A stretch of DNA of 64,000 nucleotides from Chlorobiota bacterium (GCA_014191195.1 BJGZ01000005.1:125557-189556); one strand, 5' to 3'; counted from the first letter of the stretch, positions 27,954-37,805 are shown. Notes: a model not told the origin generated them from the sequence alone. Numbers and translations: made by a program.

Positions 27954-28700
27954 ATGCTTCATAATAAAAAAATTGTAGTTGTTTTGCCAGCATATAATGC
28001 AGCTAAAACATTAGAGAAAACCTATAATGAAATTCCATTTGATATTGTAGACGATATTGTATTGGTTGATGATAATAGCCCAGACGATACAATAAGAGTT
28101 GCAGAAAATCTTGGAATTAAGAATATAATAAAGCATCAGAAAAATAGGGGATATGGCGGCAATCAAAAAACATGTTATGCTCATGCATTATCTTTAGGAG
28201 CAGATGTTATTATCATGCTACATCCTGATTATCAGTATACACCAATGTTAATTCCAGCTATGGCTAGTATCATTGCTCAGGATTTATACCCTGTAGTATT
28301 AGGGTCAAGAATATTAGGTAAGGGCGCTTTAAAAGGTGGTATGCCGATGTATAAATACATAGCTAATCGTTTTTTGACATTATTTCAAAATATATTAATT
28401 GGTGAAAAATTAAGTGAATATCATACAGGTTATCGTGCTTTTTCTAAAGAAGTAATAATGGCTTTACATCTAGAAGCTAATTCTGATGATTTTGTTTTTG
28501 ATAATCAAATGTTATCACAAATAGTTTATGCTGGATTTTCTATTGGTGAAGTTACATGCCCAACCAAATATTTTGCAGAAGCATCAAGTATAAATTTTAA
28601 GCGTAGTTCTATATATGGATTAGGTGTCTTGTGGGTGTCTATAAAGCATTTCTTACAAAGAATTGGCATTGCACAGTTCGACATGTACAAAAGAATGTAA
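27954..28700 (+). CDS. GT2 family glycosyltransferase (dolichol/polyprenyl-phosphate mannosyltransferase-like)
   Basis: A 248-residue GT-A enzyme. It opens with VVVLPAYNAAKTLEKTYNEI, then DIVLVDDNSPDDT, HQKNRGYGGNQKTCYAHAL and the DxD-like MLHPDYQY, followed by LGSRIL and a conserved EYHTGYRAFSKEV acceptor-side motif. This matches the DPM1-like group that loads sugars from nucleotide donors onto polyprenyl phosphate at the inner membrane. There are no transmembrane helices, so it is a peripheral enzyme. It is a single gene, divergent from the PHP-like gene by 56 bp. Confidence 0.88.
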   Translation: MLHNKKIVVVLPAYNAAKTLEKTYNEIPFDIVDDIVLVDDNSPDDTIRVAENLGIKNIIKHQKNRGYGGNQKTCYAHALSLGADVIIMLHPDYQYTPMLIPAMASIIAQDLYPVVLGSRILGKGALKGGMPMYKYIANRFLTLFQNILIGEKLSEYHTGYRAFSKEVIMALHLEANSDDFVFDNQMLSQIVYAGFSIGEVTCPTKYFAEASSINFKRSSIYGLGVLWVSIKHFLQRIGIAQFDMYKRM

Positions 28701-28736
28701 AGTAAGGATTGCATTTCTACAACCCTTACTCGATTG

Positions 28737-30239
28737 TTATTCAGGTCTCATTGTAGGGAAGAACAATACATCTCTTATTGATTCTTGATTTGTAAGAAGC
28801 ATTACCAGCCTATCGATTCCAATTCCTAGTCCAGCAGTTGGAGGCATTCCTACTTCTATAGATTGGATAAAATCTTCATCTAAAATCATTGCTTCTTCAT
28901 CTCCATCGGCTCGAACCAGGGCTTGATCTTCAAGACGTTTCCTTTGATCTATCGGATCATTTAACTCCGTAAAACAGTTTGCAATTTCATTACCATTGAC
29001 GAATAATTCAAATCGTTCAACTAATCCATCTTCTGTTCTATGTTTTTTAGCTAGTGGGGACATTTCAAGGGGATAATCAATAACAAAAGTTGGCTGAATA
29101 AGATGATGTTCAACTTTTTGACTAAATATTTCATCTAAAATCTTCATTGCACTTGCATCACTTGGTATTTCTACTTGTAAATCTCTAGCAGATTGCAATA
29201 ATTCAGCTTTATTTAATCCTTTAAGATGTTTGCCTGTATATTCAAAAAACAAATCGAACATTTTGGCTCTTCGAAAAGGCTTATTAAAATTGAGAACTTT
29301 ATTGCCATGGTGAACTTCCTTTTTTCCTAAAGCATATTCACAAATATGACCAAAGAGATCTTCAACCATATCCATCATCCAATAATAATCTTTGTAGGCA
29401 ATATATATTTCCATCATTGTAAATTCTGGATTATGAGTTTTGTCCATACCCTCATTCCTGAAATTTTTGCTGATTTCATACACACCTTCAAAACCGCCAA
29501 CGATCAATCTTTTTAAGTACAATTCAATTGCAATTCGTAGATAAAGATCAAAATCTAATGCATTATGATGGGTAATAAATGGGCGGGCACTAGCGCCACC
29601 ATATAGAGGTTGTAGAATAGGAGTTTCTACTTCCATATAACCCATATCATCAAAATATCGGCGCATAGCACTTATGATCTTTGATCTTTTTTCGAAGACA
29701 TGTCGTATTTCTGGATTAACAATCAAATCTACATAGCGCTTTCTGTAACGAAGCTCTTTATCAGAAAAAGCATCATAAATAATTTTATTTCCGTCTTCAT
29801 CTTTTTCTTCTTTCGCAATAGGAATTGGCCTTAAGGATTTAGCTAATAATACAGCATTCATTGCATGAACACTTATTTCGCCCATTCTTGTTCGAAAAAC
29901 AAATCCTTGTATGCCTATGATATCACCAATATCTAATAAATTTAGGTAGGAATAAAATTCAGGTAATTCATCTTGCTTAAGATAAATTTGAATTCTACCA
30001 TATTGATCTTGAATATGTAAAAATGTAGCTTTCCCCATTTTTCTCATAGCCATAATTCTGCCAGCAACGGCAACATCACAAAGTAATTCAGGATGTTCAT
30101 CACTAAAGTGCGAGACTATATATAAGGAATTATGAGTGCGATTGAATTCATGAGGATATGGATTGATGCCTCTACTATATAGCTCATGAAGCTCTTCAAA
30201 ACGCCTTTGTTCCTGATCAGTTCTTTGATGTTCATTCAT
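28737..30239 (-). CDS. lysS: Lysyl-tRNA synthetase, class II
   Basis: A 500-residue class II aminoacyl-tRNA synthetase. The N-terminal OB-fold anticodon-binding domain (about 50-145) includes [21 protein letters not shown]. Motif 1 is in [18 protein letters not shown], motif 2 in [21 protein letters not shown], and motif 3 in [14 protein letters not shown] near the C-terminus, followed by [10 protein letters not shown]. Length and order are typical. It is divergent from infC, with 175 bp between them, and convergent with a GT2 gene. Confidence 0.97.
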   Translation of the reverse strand: MNEHQRTDQEQRRFEELHELYSRGINPYPHEFNRTHNSLYIVSHFSDEHPELLCDVAVAGRIMAMRKMGKATFLHIQDQYGRIQIYLKQDELPEFYSYLNLLDIGDIIGIQGFVFRTRMGEISVHAMNAVLLAKSLRPIPIAKEEKDEDGNKIIYDAFSDKELRYRKRYVDLIVNPEIRHVFEKRSKIISAMRRYFDDMGYMEVETPILQPLYGGASARPFITHHNALDFDLYLRIAIELYLKRLIVGGFEGVYEISKNFRNEGMDKTHNPEFTMMEIYIAYKDYYWMMDMVEDLFGHICEYALGKKEVHHGNKVLNFNKPFRRAKMFDLFFEYTGKHLKGLNKAELLQSARDLQVEIPSDASAMKILDEIFSQKVEHHLIQPTFVIDYPLEMSPLAKKHRTEDGLVERFELFVNGNEIANCFTELNDPIDQRKRLEDQALVRADGDEEAMILDEDFIQSIEVGMPPTAGLGIGIDRLVMLLTNQESIRDVLFFPTMRPE

Positions 30240-30414
30240 TTTTTAAGCAGTAATACAAGATTAAAAAAAGATAATTGCTTACAAATGTAAAGAAATCACA
30301 GATTTATAGTATATAACTACCCTTTTATAACATTGCTTTTTTGTATTTTTGATGTCTTAATCGTAAGTTTGCACAGTTACATTATCTATTTTATTATTTC
30401 TCAGCAGGTTCTTT

Positions 30415-31158
30415 TTGGCAACTCCTTTTCAACCCAGTAGGGGAAATACAGATTCATCCCAGCAACAGCGTCCTGTTGGTACCCAACAAAGCGGATCACG
30501 TCCACCATTTCAATCTGGTGGAGCTCCTCGTCCCGGAGGTTTTACTCCAGGTGGTGCACGCCCATTTGGTGCAAGGCCTTCTGGCCCTAGAATGCCGCGC
30601 GAGAGAGATCAGCCAAATAATGAGAAGCAAAGGAAAAATAGAATTAATGATGAAATCCGAGTTCCTCAGGTAAGAGTAGTTGATGAAGAAGGAAAAATGC
30701 TTGGGGTAATGGCAACTAAAGATGCCATTGATTTAGCATTTGAGCAAAACAAAGATCTTGTAGAGATTGCCCAACAGGCAGATCCACCTGTTTGTAAGAT
30801 AATAGATTATGGAAAATTTGCATATGAGCTTCAGAAGCGTGAAAAGATTCAAAAAAAGGCTCAGCATCATGCTCAGTTGAAAGAAGTCCGTTTCAAGTGG
30901 AGAACAGATACTCATGATTTTGATTTTAAGACAAGACATGCCCGTGAATTCTTGGCCGATGGTGATAAAGTTAAAGCAACTGTGATGTTTAAGGGCCGTG
31001 AGATTATGCATCAGGAAATAGGTTTAGCTTTATTGCAGCGTTTTGTTGTGGCACTTGAAGATTGTTCTAAGATAGATCAGCCTATTCATCCAGAGGGTAG
31101 AACACTTACTGTGATTCTAGCCCCTGAAAAAGCAAAGAAAACCAAAAAAGAAGAATAA
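30415..31158 (+). CDS. infC: Translation initiation factor IF-3 with Pro/Gly/Arg-rich N-terminal extension
   Basis: IF-3 binds the 30S subunit, prevents subunit joining and proofreads the start codon. The core from about residue 73 is canonical: [61 protein letters not shown] and [12 protein letters not shown]. Before it lie about 70 residues of low complexity rich in Gly, Pro, Arg and Gln. The frame has no ATG ahead of the core; I chose the TTG at 30415, with AGG at 30406-30408 as a weak ribosome binding site. A poor start codon is a known feature of infC in other bacteria and allows autoregulation through IF-3 itself. rpmI, rplT and pheS follow. Confidence 0.94.
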   Translation: MATPFQPSRGNTDSSQQQRPVGTQQSGSRPPFQSGGAPRPGGFTPGGARPFGARPSGPRMPRERDQPNNEKQRKNRINDEIRVPQVRVVDEEGKMLGVMATKDAIDLAFEQNKDLVEIAQQADPPVCKIIDYGKFAYELQKREKIQKKAQHHAQLKEVRFKWRTDTHDFDFKTRHAREFLADGDKVKATVMFKGREIMHQEIGLALLQRFVVALEDCSKIDQPIHPEGRTLTVILAPEKAKKTKKEE

Positions 31159-31252
31159 CCTTCTATATGAAGTAGTGTTTGTAGATAATTATTATTGTGG
31201 ATTGTTTTTGCATGAGAGCAATCAATGTTTCATCGTTTTTAAGGATCATACG

Positions 31253-31450
31253 ATGCCTAAAATGAAAACGAATAGTGGTGCAAAAAAGCGCTTTTCAATT
31301 ACGGGTACAGGACGTATCCGTCGTAATTGTGCTTTTAAAAATCACATTCTGACTCACAAGACACGTAAGCGTAAGCGTTTGTTACGTATGCCCGCTTTAG
31401 TTAGCGTTGCAGATGAGCAAAATATCAAACGTCTATTGTGTCTGCGTTAA
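31253..31450 (+). CDS. rpmI: 50S ribosomal protein L35
   Basis: A 65-residue basic ribosomal protein. It starts [20 protein letters not shown] and has the conserved [20 protein letters not shown] stretch, then an R-rich end. I chose the ATG at 31253; the frame is open further upstream to 31175 but that stretch is unlike L35. It lies between infC and rplT in the usual order. Confidence 0.97.
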   Translation: MPKMKTNSGAKKRFSITGTGRIRRNCAFKNHILTHKTRKRKRLLRMPALVSVADEQNIKRLLCLR

Positions 31451-31461
31451 TTGTACTTAAG

Positions 31462-31551
31462 ATACAGGATATAACCGCCCCTGTATATGTATCGTAAGAT
31501 ATTAGGTTATTAGCAGGTTGATTGGGATTTTAGCGAAGCTCTCCATCAATC
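31462..31551 (+). promoter_or_regulatory. Possible structured leader between rpmI and rplT
   Basis: The 134-bp gap before rplT contains two potential hairpins. The first is a perfect 7-bp stem, ATACAGG with CCTGTAT (31462-31486). The second pairs TTGAT(T)GG with CCATCAA (31518-31549) with one bulge. L20 is known to repress its own operon by binding leader RNA that mimics 23S rRNA in other bacteria; the equivalent function here is only inferred. Confidence 0.3.
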
Positions 31552-31584
31552 GCATTTAATAATTAATTTTTGTAGGAGGGCATT

Positions 31585-31932
31585 ATGCCTCGTTCCACGC
31601 ACAAAGTAGCATCGCACCGCCGCCGTCGTAAGTTTATAAAACTTGCTAAAGGATATTGGGGTGCGCGTAGTAAAGTTTGGACAATTGCCAAGAATCACAT
31701 TGAAAAAGGTTTACAGTACGCTTATCGCGATCGCCGTGCAAAAAAACGTACTTTCCGTAGATTATGGATTGTTCGTATAAATGCAGGTGCTCGTTTGAAT
31801 GGTACTACCTATTCTCGTTTGATACATGCACTCAAACTAAAGAATATTCAAATCAATCGTAAGGTTCTTGCTGATTTGGCAGCATCTCAGCCATCTATTT
31901 TTAAGCGTATTGTACGTTCTGCAATAGGTTAA
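31585..31932 (+). CDS. rplT: 50S ribosomal protein L20
   Basis: A 115-residue ribosomal assembly protein that binds 23S rRNA early in 50S formation. The sequence is canonical: [52 protein letters not shown] and a C-terminal [17 protein letters not shown] strong ribosome binding site, AGGAGG, lies at 31574-31579, showing that Shine-Dalgarno pairing is used in this organism. An intrinsic terminator follows. Confidence 0.98.
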   Translation: MPRSTHKVASHRRRRKFIKLAKGYWGARSKVWTIAKNHIEKGLQYAYRDRRAKKRTFRRLWIVRINAGARLNGTTYSRLIHALKLKNIQINRKVLADLAASQPSIFKRIVRSAIG

Positions 31933-31955
31933 CTTAATCGATTTCCGTATGTTTA

Positions 31956-31988
31956 AGGGCGTTCTTTTTATGAGCGCCCTTTTTTTTT
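31956..31988 (+). terminator. Intrinsic terminator after rplT
   Basis: AGGGCGTTC pairs with GAGCGCCCT (one G-T pair) around a 6-base loop, followed by nine to ten T residues. It lies 24 bp after the rplT stop and 24 bp before the pheS start, so pheS may depend on readthrough or on its own promoter. Confidence 0.92.
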
Positions 31989-32011
31989 GATTCAGATTAT
32001 TGTACACATTT

Positions 32012-33028
32012 ATGATTGCTGATATATCTTTTATCAAACAGAATATTGAACAAGATTTTGCAACAATTAAAGATGCGGAATCTTTAGAACAATTTAGATT
32101 AAAGCATTTAACAAAAAAGGGAACCTTGCCTGTATTAGTGGAATCTTTAAGAGAGATACCCAAAGAAGATAAACCTGCAATTGGTAAACTTATTAATGAG
32201 TTAAGACAATATGTAGAGGCAACTTTTAAGGAATTTAAAGAAAACCTTGAAGCTGAAGAATCTTCTGTTCCTTTGATTGATACTTCTTTACCAGGAAGAA
32301 TGCCATTAAAAGGGCATATTCATCCTATTAAAAAAACTCTGGATACCATTATATCTATTTTTGAAGGCATGGGATTTACTGTAGCCGAGGGCATTGATAT
32401 TGAAGATGATTATCATAATTATGAAGCATTAAATTTCGCAGAAGACCACCCTGCAAGGGATATGCAGGATACATTTTTTATTGATGATCCTCGTGGTGAT
32501 ATTTTATTACGATCTCACACTTCTCCTGTTCAGATTAGAATGATGAAGTCTCATCCCATTCCTATACGATCAATTATGCCTGGAAGAGTTTATAGAAATG
32601 AAGCATTATCGGCAAGATCTTTAGCTGAATTTCATCAAATTGAGGGTTTATATATTGATAAACATGTAACATTTGCAGACTTAAAAGGGACAATTGTTGC
32701 TTTTGCCAAGCAAATGTATGGCAATAATTCTCAATTTAGATTTCGTCCTTCTTATTTTCCATTTACTGAACCAAGCGCGGAAGTGGATATATCTTGCTAT
32801 TTATGCAGTGGTAAAGGATGTCGTATATGTAAAAATTCTGGTTGGCTAGAAATTTGTGGCTGCGGAATGGTTCATCCACAGGTACTAAAAAATTGTGGCA
32901 TAGATCCAGAAGAATATAGTGGATTTGCCTTCGGATTTGGCATTGAAAGAGTTACTATGTTAGCCACTGGAATTAATGATATTCGGGCACTTTATGAAAA
33001 TGATATTCGAGTATTAGAACAATTTTAA
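32012..33028 (+). CDS. pheS: Phenylalanyl-tRNA synthetase alpha subunit
   Basis: A 338-residue catalytic subunit of the class II alpha2-beta2 PheRS. It has the N-terminal coiled-coil tRNA arm (residues about 1-85), HPIKKTLDTIISIFEGMGF, DTFFIDD, LLRSHTSPVQIR (motif 2 region), RVYRNEALSARSLAEFHQIEG, and motif 3 AFGFGIERVTML. A Cys-rich insert, CYLCSGKGCRICKNSGWLEICGCG in the 250-280 region, is known from several bacterial PheS groups and may bind zinc. I use the ATG at 32012, not the upstream TTG. pheT, usually next, is not here; lolD follows 7 bp later. Confidence 0.96.
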   Translation: MIADISFIKQNIEQDFATIKDAESLEQFRLKHLTKKGTLPVLVESLREIPKEDKPAIGKLINELRQYVEATFKEFKENLEAEESSVPLIDTSLPGRMPLKGHIHPIKKTLDTIISIFEGMGFTVAEGIDIEDDYHNYEALNFAEDHPARDMQDTFFIDDPRGDILLRSHTSPVQIRMMKSHPIPIRSIMPGRVYRNEALSARSLAEFHQIEGLYIDKHVTFADLKGTIVAFAKQMYGNNSQFRFRPSYFPFTEPSAEVDISCYLCSGKGCRICKNSGWLEICGCGMVHPQVLKNCGIDPEEYSGFAFGFGIERVTMLATGINDIRALYENDIRVLEQF

Positions 33029-33035
33029 TGTGATT

Positions 33036-33809
33036 ATGAATACAATACTAAAGGCTGATTCACTGGTTAAATCATATTCTTTGCATTCAGATAATGATAC
33101 ACCTGTTTTAAAGGGTATATCATTAGAGATTAAAGAAGGTGAATTTATTGCATTTATGGGCCCATCTGGCGCAGGTAAAAGTACATTGTTACATATTCTT
33201 GGCTTGCTTGATACACCAGATACGGGTGCAGTTACAGGATATTATCCAGCGGGAAAACAGCATATATATTCATCTTTAAAAAAGAAGCAAGCCGCTGAAT
33301 TGAGAAATAAGCATATTGGATTTATCTTTCAGTTTCATCATTTATTGCCAGAGTTTTCTGCTATAGAAAATATTATGATGCCTGCTTTAATTGCTGGAGA
33401 AAAGGTATCTCATGCTGAAAAAAAAGCTTTAGCCCTTTGTGAAAAAGTAGGAATGATACATAGAAAAGATCATCGTCCTTCTGAATTATCTGGCGGAGAG
33501 CAACAAAGAATATCAATTGCAAGGGCATTAATTAATGAACCTTCGATAATCATAGCCGATGAACCGACTGGTAATTTGGATTCAGCGAATACAGTTGCTG
33601 TTCTGGATTTAATTAAAAGAATTAGACAAGAAAGAACTCTAACATTATTGATAGCAACCCATAGCATCGATGTTGCTAGAATGGCAGAAAAAATTATCAC
33701 GCTCAGAGATGGAATTATATCCTCAGAAGTAATTGTCCATAAAGTAGACAATCAAAGTGGTAGTTCGCAAATACAGTCTGATTCAATGAATACAAATGAA
33801 GCATTATGA
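33036..33809 (+). CDS. lolD: ABC transporter ATPase, LolD-like (lipoprotein release or MacB-type)
   Basis: A 257-residue ATPase of the LolD/MacB/FtsE group. Walker A is GPSGAGKST, the Q-loop is FIFQFHHLLPEFSAIEN (typical of LolD), the signature is LSGGEQQR, Walker B is IIIADEPTGNLD, and the switch His is in ATHSID. Between the Walker A helix and the Q-loop there is an insert of about 15 residues (TGYYPAGKQHIYSSLKKK region) longer than usual. ATG at 33036 is preferred over GTG at 33030. No cognate LolC/E permease is in the window. The stop overlaps plsC by ATGA, so the two are translationally coupled. Confidence 0.85.
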   Translation: MNTILKADSLVKSYSLHSDNDTPVLKGISLEIKEGEFIAFMGPSGAGKSTLLHILGLLDTPDTGAVTGYYPAGKQHIYSSLKKKQAAELRNKHIGFIFQFHHLLPEFSAIENIMMPALIAGEKVSHAEKKALALCEKVGMIHRKDHRPSELSGGEQQRISIARALINEPSIIIADEPTGNLDSANTVAVLDLIKRIRQERTLTLLIATHSIDVARMAEKIITLRDGIISSEVIVHKVDNQSGSSQIQSDSMNTNEAL

Positions 33810-34555
33810 AGATGGGATGTACTTCATATATTGGGTTTGTTGCAAGAAGTTTAGCGATTATACTAGTTACGATTGCTTATTCAACGTTAACATTACTAGG
33901 CTTTGCATGTAGACTAAAGCATGAATTCTATTTTTCTTTAGCAAAACAGTGGTCTTCAGCATTATTATATTGTGCAGGAGTTACAGTAACAATAAAAGGA
34001 TTAGACCACTTACAAGGCTTGGATAGTCGGATTTATATTGTAAATCATACAAGTTATTTTGATATTCCTATTCTTTTAGCAAGTTTACCAGATAATGTGC
34101 GTATCATGTATAGAAGGAATTTAGAGAAGATCCCTTTCCTTGGTTGGAGTATGAAAGCATCTCCCTTTATAGCAATTGACAGAGATGACCCAAGAAATGC
34201 TATGAAAAGTATTCAAGAAGCTATTGGTGCCGTTCAGTCCGGAGAAAGCGTTATAGTTTTTGCAGAAGGTACAAGATCTAAAGATGGTAGACTTGGTTTA
34301 TTTAAAAGAGGGGCATTTTTATTAGCAGCTCGTTCTAAAAAACCAATAATTCCAATAGCATTGATAGGTGCATATACAATTATGCCAAAGTCAGGAATTT
34401 TCTTCAAACCGGGCCATACTATATTATCTATTCAAGAGCGATTCCCATCCTTACAACAAGAAGATAAACAAGCTGAAAAGATTCTGATGGATGCAGTTCA
34501 TGAATCAATTCGCATTGCTTTACCAATTGACATGCAACCTTCTACACATTTATAG
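33806..34555 (+). CDS. plsC: 1-acyl-sn-glycerol-3-phosphate acyltransferase
   Basis: A 249-residue inner-membrane acyltransferase that makes phosphatidic acid from lysophosphatidic acid. It has an N-terminal hydrophobic segment (about 12-32), the catalytic NHTSYFD (HX4D) motif near residue 77, a KIPFLGWSMKASPFIAIDRDD block, and VFAEGTRSKDG, the acceptor phosphate-binding motif. A later PIIPIALIGA completes the pattern. It overlaps lolD by four bases at its start and is followed 7 bp later by a YIP1 membrane protein gene. Confidence 0.93.
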   Translation: MKMGCTSYIGFVARSLAIILVTIAYSTLTLLGFACRLKHEFYFSLAKQWSSALLYCAGVTVTIKGLDHLQGLDSRIYIVNHTSYFDIPILLASLPDNVRIMYRRNLEKIPFLGWSMKASPFIAIDRDDPRNAMKSIQEAIGAVQSGESVIVFAEGTRSKDGRLGLFKRGAFLLAARSKKPIIPIALIGAYTIMPKSGIFFKPGHTILSIQERFPSLQQEDKQAEKILMDAVHESIRIALPIDMQPSTHL

Positions 34556-34562
34556 TTATTTT

Positions 34563-35279
34563 ATGACAAATACTATGCAGTCCAAATATTCTTGGATGAA
34601 GGGTTTTATTAGCATTGTTAAGAACCCCCATGAATTCGGAATGTCTGCTATAGAAGAACCATATAAAGTTCTTGTTGCAGCAAGTTTATTAGAAACTATA
34701 GCATCTATAAGTATTGCTTATTTACATAGGTTAAATCCAGTACTGATTCGCCAAAATATTGCAATGATGTCACCTTGGATGTCTAAAAAACAATTAGTAG
34801 GCTCTGAAAATGGGATGCCATCAGTAGGAGAGCTTGATTTTAGCCAAGTTTTACTATCTACTCTTTTTACTTCATTTGTTGGAATACTTGCTTTTGGTGC
34901 TCTTTTAACTTTATTCCATTGGTTATTAGGCAAACAAAAAAAACCATTATATGAAATTACTGCCTTAGGTGCTTATGCCTCTGGATGCTATGCATTAGGT
35001 ACATTAATAAATGGTTTTTTTCAGTTTCTTTTCTCAGATTTACGTTTTGGAATTCACGCTGGAATAGCAATTATTCCTACAGATCATCCATTTTTCTTTG
35101 CTGTATTAAGTAGAGTAAATTTCCTGTGGATTATGTCATATATCTTTGCATCTTATGCCATCGTAGGAAATGCATATGTTGAAAAAGTATTTGGACGTTA
35201 TGTATCTGCTATAGTTATTTCTATTATTATTTGTTGGTTTAGTCTATTCTCAAGTATTGGTTCTTATATTTCCAGATAA
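34563..35279 (+). CDS. YIP1 family membrane protein
   Basis: A 238-residue protein with about five hydrophobic segments: near residues 35-55, 95-120, 140-165, 190-212 and 216-236. The N-terminal WMKGFISIVKNPHEFG is the pattern seen before the membrane region of bacterial YIP1-domain proteins. The bacterial function is not established. The ATG at 34563 avoids a long overlap with plsC. It sits between plsC and manA, 7 bp from each, and so is probably co-transcribed with them. Confidence 0.7.
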   Translation: MTNTMQSKYSWMKGFISIVKNPHEFGMSAIEEPYKVLVAASLLETIASISIAYLHRLNPVLIRQNIAMMSPWMSKKQLVGSENGMPSVGELDFSQVLLSTLFTSFVGILAFGALLTLFHWLLGKQKKPLYEITALGAYASGCYALGTLINGFFQFLFSDLRFGIHAGIAIIPTDHPFFFAVLSRVNFLWIMSYIFASYAIVGNAYVEKVFGRYVSAIVISIIICWFSLFSSIGSYISR

Positions 35280-35286
35280 ATAGTCT

Positions 35287-36285
35287 ATGAGTGCAATCGA
35301 TAACATATTTATTCCATACCCATTACAATTAAAATCAGCTTTATTTGAAAAAATATGGGGTGGTTCTGCAATTTCAGAATTGAAACAGCAAGCTGCAGAT
35401 TCATTGCATATAGGAGAATCTTGGGAAATTTATTCTAAAAATTATATTTCACATGGAGCATATGCTGGATTAACATTGGAAGATGTAATCCAACAATATC
35501 CATCAGAAATGATTGGATATAATCATAAGAATGGTGAATTTCCGCTACTTGTAAAATTGTTGGATGCCAGAGAATGGCTTTCAGTTCAAGTTCACCCTGA
35601 TGATATTCTTGCGGATGTTTTAGAAGAAGAGCCAAGAGGAAAAACTGAATGTTGGTATATACTAAAAGCAGAACCAGATGCTGAAATTATATTTGGTTTA
35701 AAAAATGGTATTACTAAACAACAATATCAATATGCACTTAACTCTGGTAATGATATAGAGTTATTACATAAAGTGAAAGTGCAAAAGGGAGACTTTATCT
35801 TTGTTCCCGCTGGGACGATTCATGCTATTGGGCCAGGAATTGTTTTATACGAATTACAACAAACAAGTGATACAACATATAGATTGTATGATTGGGATCG
35901 CCTTGGAATTGATGGTAATCCAAGAGAATTGCATATAGAAAAGGGAATTATTTCTATGATTGAATATGCTTCTAATAGTGCAAAAGTAGAGATTAATCCA
36001 ATTGTACTTAAGCCAGGAATTATCAAAACAGAATTAATTTCTTCGCAGTACTTTTGTCTTACTCGCTTTTCAATAGAACATGCTCATATAGAATGTTCAT
36101 TACAGAATAAAGCAGGGCTTATAACTGTAATAGGTGATGAATCATTGATTCTACATACTAATCAAGGTGAGTATATTATTACATCAGGTTATAGTGCTTT
36201 TGTTCCTGCAGCTATGAAATCAATTGTCTGTAGTAATAATAGTGCGAAGAAAACTGAATTTTTATTCGCCCAGCAAAACATATAG
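35287..36285 (+). CDS. manA: Mannose-6-phosphate isomerase, class I
   Basis: A 332-residue cupin-fold zinc enzyme that interconverts mannose-6-phosphate and fructose-6-phosphate, feeding GDP-mannose for surface glycans. The metal site is visible in EWLSVQVHPDD (HxH-type region) with the following KTECWYIL, and in FVPAGTIHAIGPGIVLYELQQTSDTTYRLYDWDR. The N-terminal KSALFEKIWGGSAI is typical of the short class I enzymes. The C-terminal cupin half is shorter than in E. coli ManA. It is downstream of the YIP1 gene by 7 bp. Confidence 0.93.
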   Translation: MSAIDNIFIPYPLQLKSALFEKIWGGSAISELKQQAADSLHIGESWEIYSKNYISHGAYAGLTLEDVIQQYPSEMIGYNHKNGEFPLLVKLLDAREWLSVQVHPDDILADVLEEEPRGKTECWYILKAEPDAEIIFGLKNGITKQQYQYALNSGNDIELLHKVKVQKGDFIFVPAGTIHAIGPGIVLYELQQTSDTTYRLYDWDRLGIDGNPRELHIEKGIISMIEYASNSAKVEINPIVLKPGIIKTELISSQYFCLTRFSIEHAHIECSLQNKAGLITVIGDESLILHTNQGEYIITSGYSAFVPAAMKSIVCSNNSAKKTEFLFAQQNI

Positions 36286-36343
36286 CAGATAAAGTGCAAA
36301 TCATTAGTTTGTACGATATACTTTTACTTATAACCAAAAATAT

Positions 36344-37204
36344 ATGATTCCTCAAATTCTAGATGGTAAATTGCTTGCTAAGCAAACTGAGCACTCTCTT
36401 TCACAAAGAACTGCACAACTTATCATGCAAAATCCAGGGCGTATTCCAATTTTGGCTACAATATTGGTTGGCAATGATCCATCTAGCGCAACATATGTAA
36501 AAATGAAAGGAAATGCATGCAGAAGAATTGGAATGGATTCCTTGTGCATTGAATTGGATGAAAACACAACAACTCAACAATTAATAGACATAATAAAAGA
36601 TCTTAATGCAAATCGAAATGTACATGGAATATTATTACAACATCCTGTTCCGTCTCACATAGATGAAAGACAATGTTTTGATACTATTGCATTAGAAAAG
36701 GATGTAGATGGAGTAACTTGTTTAGGATATGGCCGTATGTCTATGAATATTGAAGCATATGGATCTGCTACTCCCCAAGGTATCATAACACTATTATCTC
36801 ATTATGATATTCAATATAAAGGAAAGCATGCAATTATTTTGGGAAGAAGTCCTATACTTGGAAAACCTATGGCAGCAATGTTGCTGAATAAGGATTGTAC
36901 TGTTACAATTTGTCATTCTAGAACTCAAAATATTCAAGCACATATTCAACAAGCTGATATTTTGATAGCAGCGGTAGGAAAACCTTGTTTTGTTCAAACT
37001 GATTGGGTAAAACCAGGTGCTGTATTGGTAGATGCGGGTTATCATGCAGGTGGTATCGGAGATATACATCCAGATGCTTTTGCATTAAGCTCTGCATATA
37101 CGCCAGTTCCTGGTGGAGTTGGCCCAATGACTATCAGCACTTTGATGTCTCAAACATTAAGTGCAGCCGAAAAAGCATTATCAATCAACCCTAGTTCTAT
37201 CTAA
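36344..37204 (+). CDS. folD: Bifunctional methylene-THF dehydrogenase / methenyl-THF cyclohydrolase
   Basis: A 286-residue cytoplasmic enzyme of one-carbon folate metabolism. The catalytic Tyr-Lys pair is in [12 protein letters not shown] near residue 50. The substrate region [12 protein letters not shown] and [15 protein letters not shown] follow; the latter differs from the usual VDGFH/VDGLH. The Rossmann part has [17 protein letters not shown] and [11 protein letters not shown], and the C-terminal signature [13 protein letters not shown] is intact. It links functionally to gcvP and to formyl-THF cyclo-ligase in this window. The adenosyltransferase gene follows after 18 bp. Confidence 0.96.
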   Translation: MIPQILDGKLLAKQTEHSLSQRTAQLIMQNPGRIPILATILVGNDPSSATYVKMKGNACRRIGMDSLCIELDENTTTQQLIDIIKDLNANRNVHGILLQHPVPSHIDERQCFDTIALEKDVDGVTCLGYGRMSMNIEAYGSATPQGIITLLSHYDIQYKGKHAIILGRSPILGKPMAAMLLNKDCTVTICHSRTQNIQAHIQQADILIAAVGKPCFVQTDWVKPGAVLVDAGYHAGGIGDIHPDAFALSSAYTPVPGGVGPMTISTLMSQTLSAAEKALSINPSSI

Positions 37205-37222
37205 TTATTAAGGAGAAGACCC

Positions 37223-37777
37223 ATGAAAATATATACCAAAACTGGTGATGATGGAACTACTGGTTTATTTGGTGGGACAAGAGTGAAAAAAAATTCTTTT
37301 AGAATAGATGCTTATGGAACTGTAGATGAGTTAAATGCAATTATTGGCATTGTATTAACACATTCTATGAATAAAGCAATATCTGAACATTTATTATCAA
37401 TTTCATCTTTATTGTTTACCGTTGGATCAGATCTAGCTACTAGAAATGATTCAGTTTTTAGAGATAAAACACCACAGATATTACAAACACATATTTCTTT
37501 ATTAGAACATCATATTGATTCATATCAAGCCGATTTACCTGAATTGAAATCATTTATTTTGCCTGGTGGAAGTTCAGCTGCAGCGCATCTTCATCATGCA
37601 AGAACAGTTTGCAGAAGGGCAGAACGTGCCGTAGTTGCTTTATCTGAAACAGAATTAATCAATGGCACAATTATTCAGTTTTTGAATAGGCTTTCTGATT
37701 ATTTATTCGTGGCTTCTCGCTTAGTAAATTTTCATCAAGGAATAGACGATATTTTGTGGATTTCATCAGAAATCTAA
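37223..37777 (+). CDS. pduO: Cob(I)alamin adenosyltransferase, PduO type
   Basis: A 184-residue enzyme transferring the adenosyl group of ATP to cob(I)alamin to make adenosylcobalamin. The N-terminal ATP-binding motif is KIYTKTGDDGTTGLFGGTRV. Later come YGTVDELNAIIG, LPGGSSAAAHLHHARTVCRRAERA and the C-terminal FLNRLSDYLFVASR, all diagnostic. A strong ribosome binding site (AAGGAG, 37210-37215) precedes the ATG by 7 bases. No B12-dependent enzyme or B12 riboswitch is visible in the window. Confidence 0.95.
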   Translation: MKIYTKTGDDGTTGLFGGTRVKKNSFRIDAYGTVDELNAIIGIVLTHSMNKAISEHLLSISSLLFTVGSDLATRNDSVFRDKTPQILQTHISLLEHHIDSYQADLPELKSFILPGGSSAAAHLHHARTVCRRAERAVVALSETELINGTIIQFLNRLSDYLFVASRLVNFHQGIDDILWISSEI

Positions 37778-37805
37778 TTTACACTCATTTTTATAGGATA
37801 TATTC

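Noticed and set aside
30344-30351. TATTTTTG as a Bacteroidetes-type -7 promoter element for infC
   Set aside because: There is no matching TTTG -33 element at the right distance, and such short AT-rich matches are expected by chance here.
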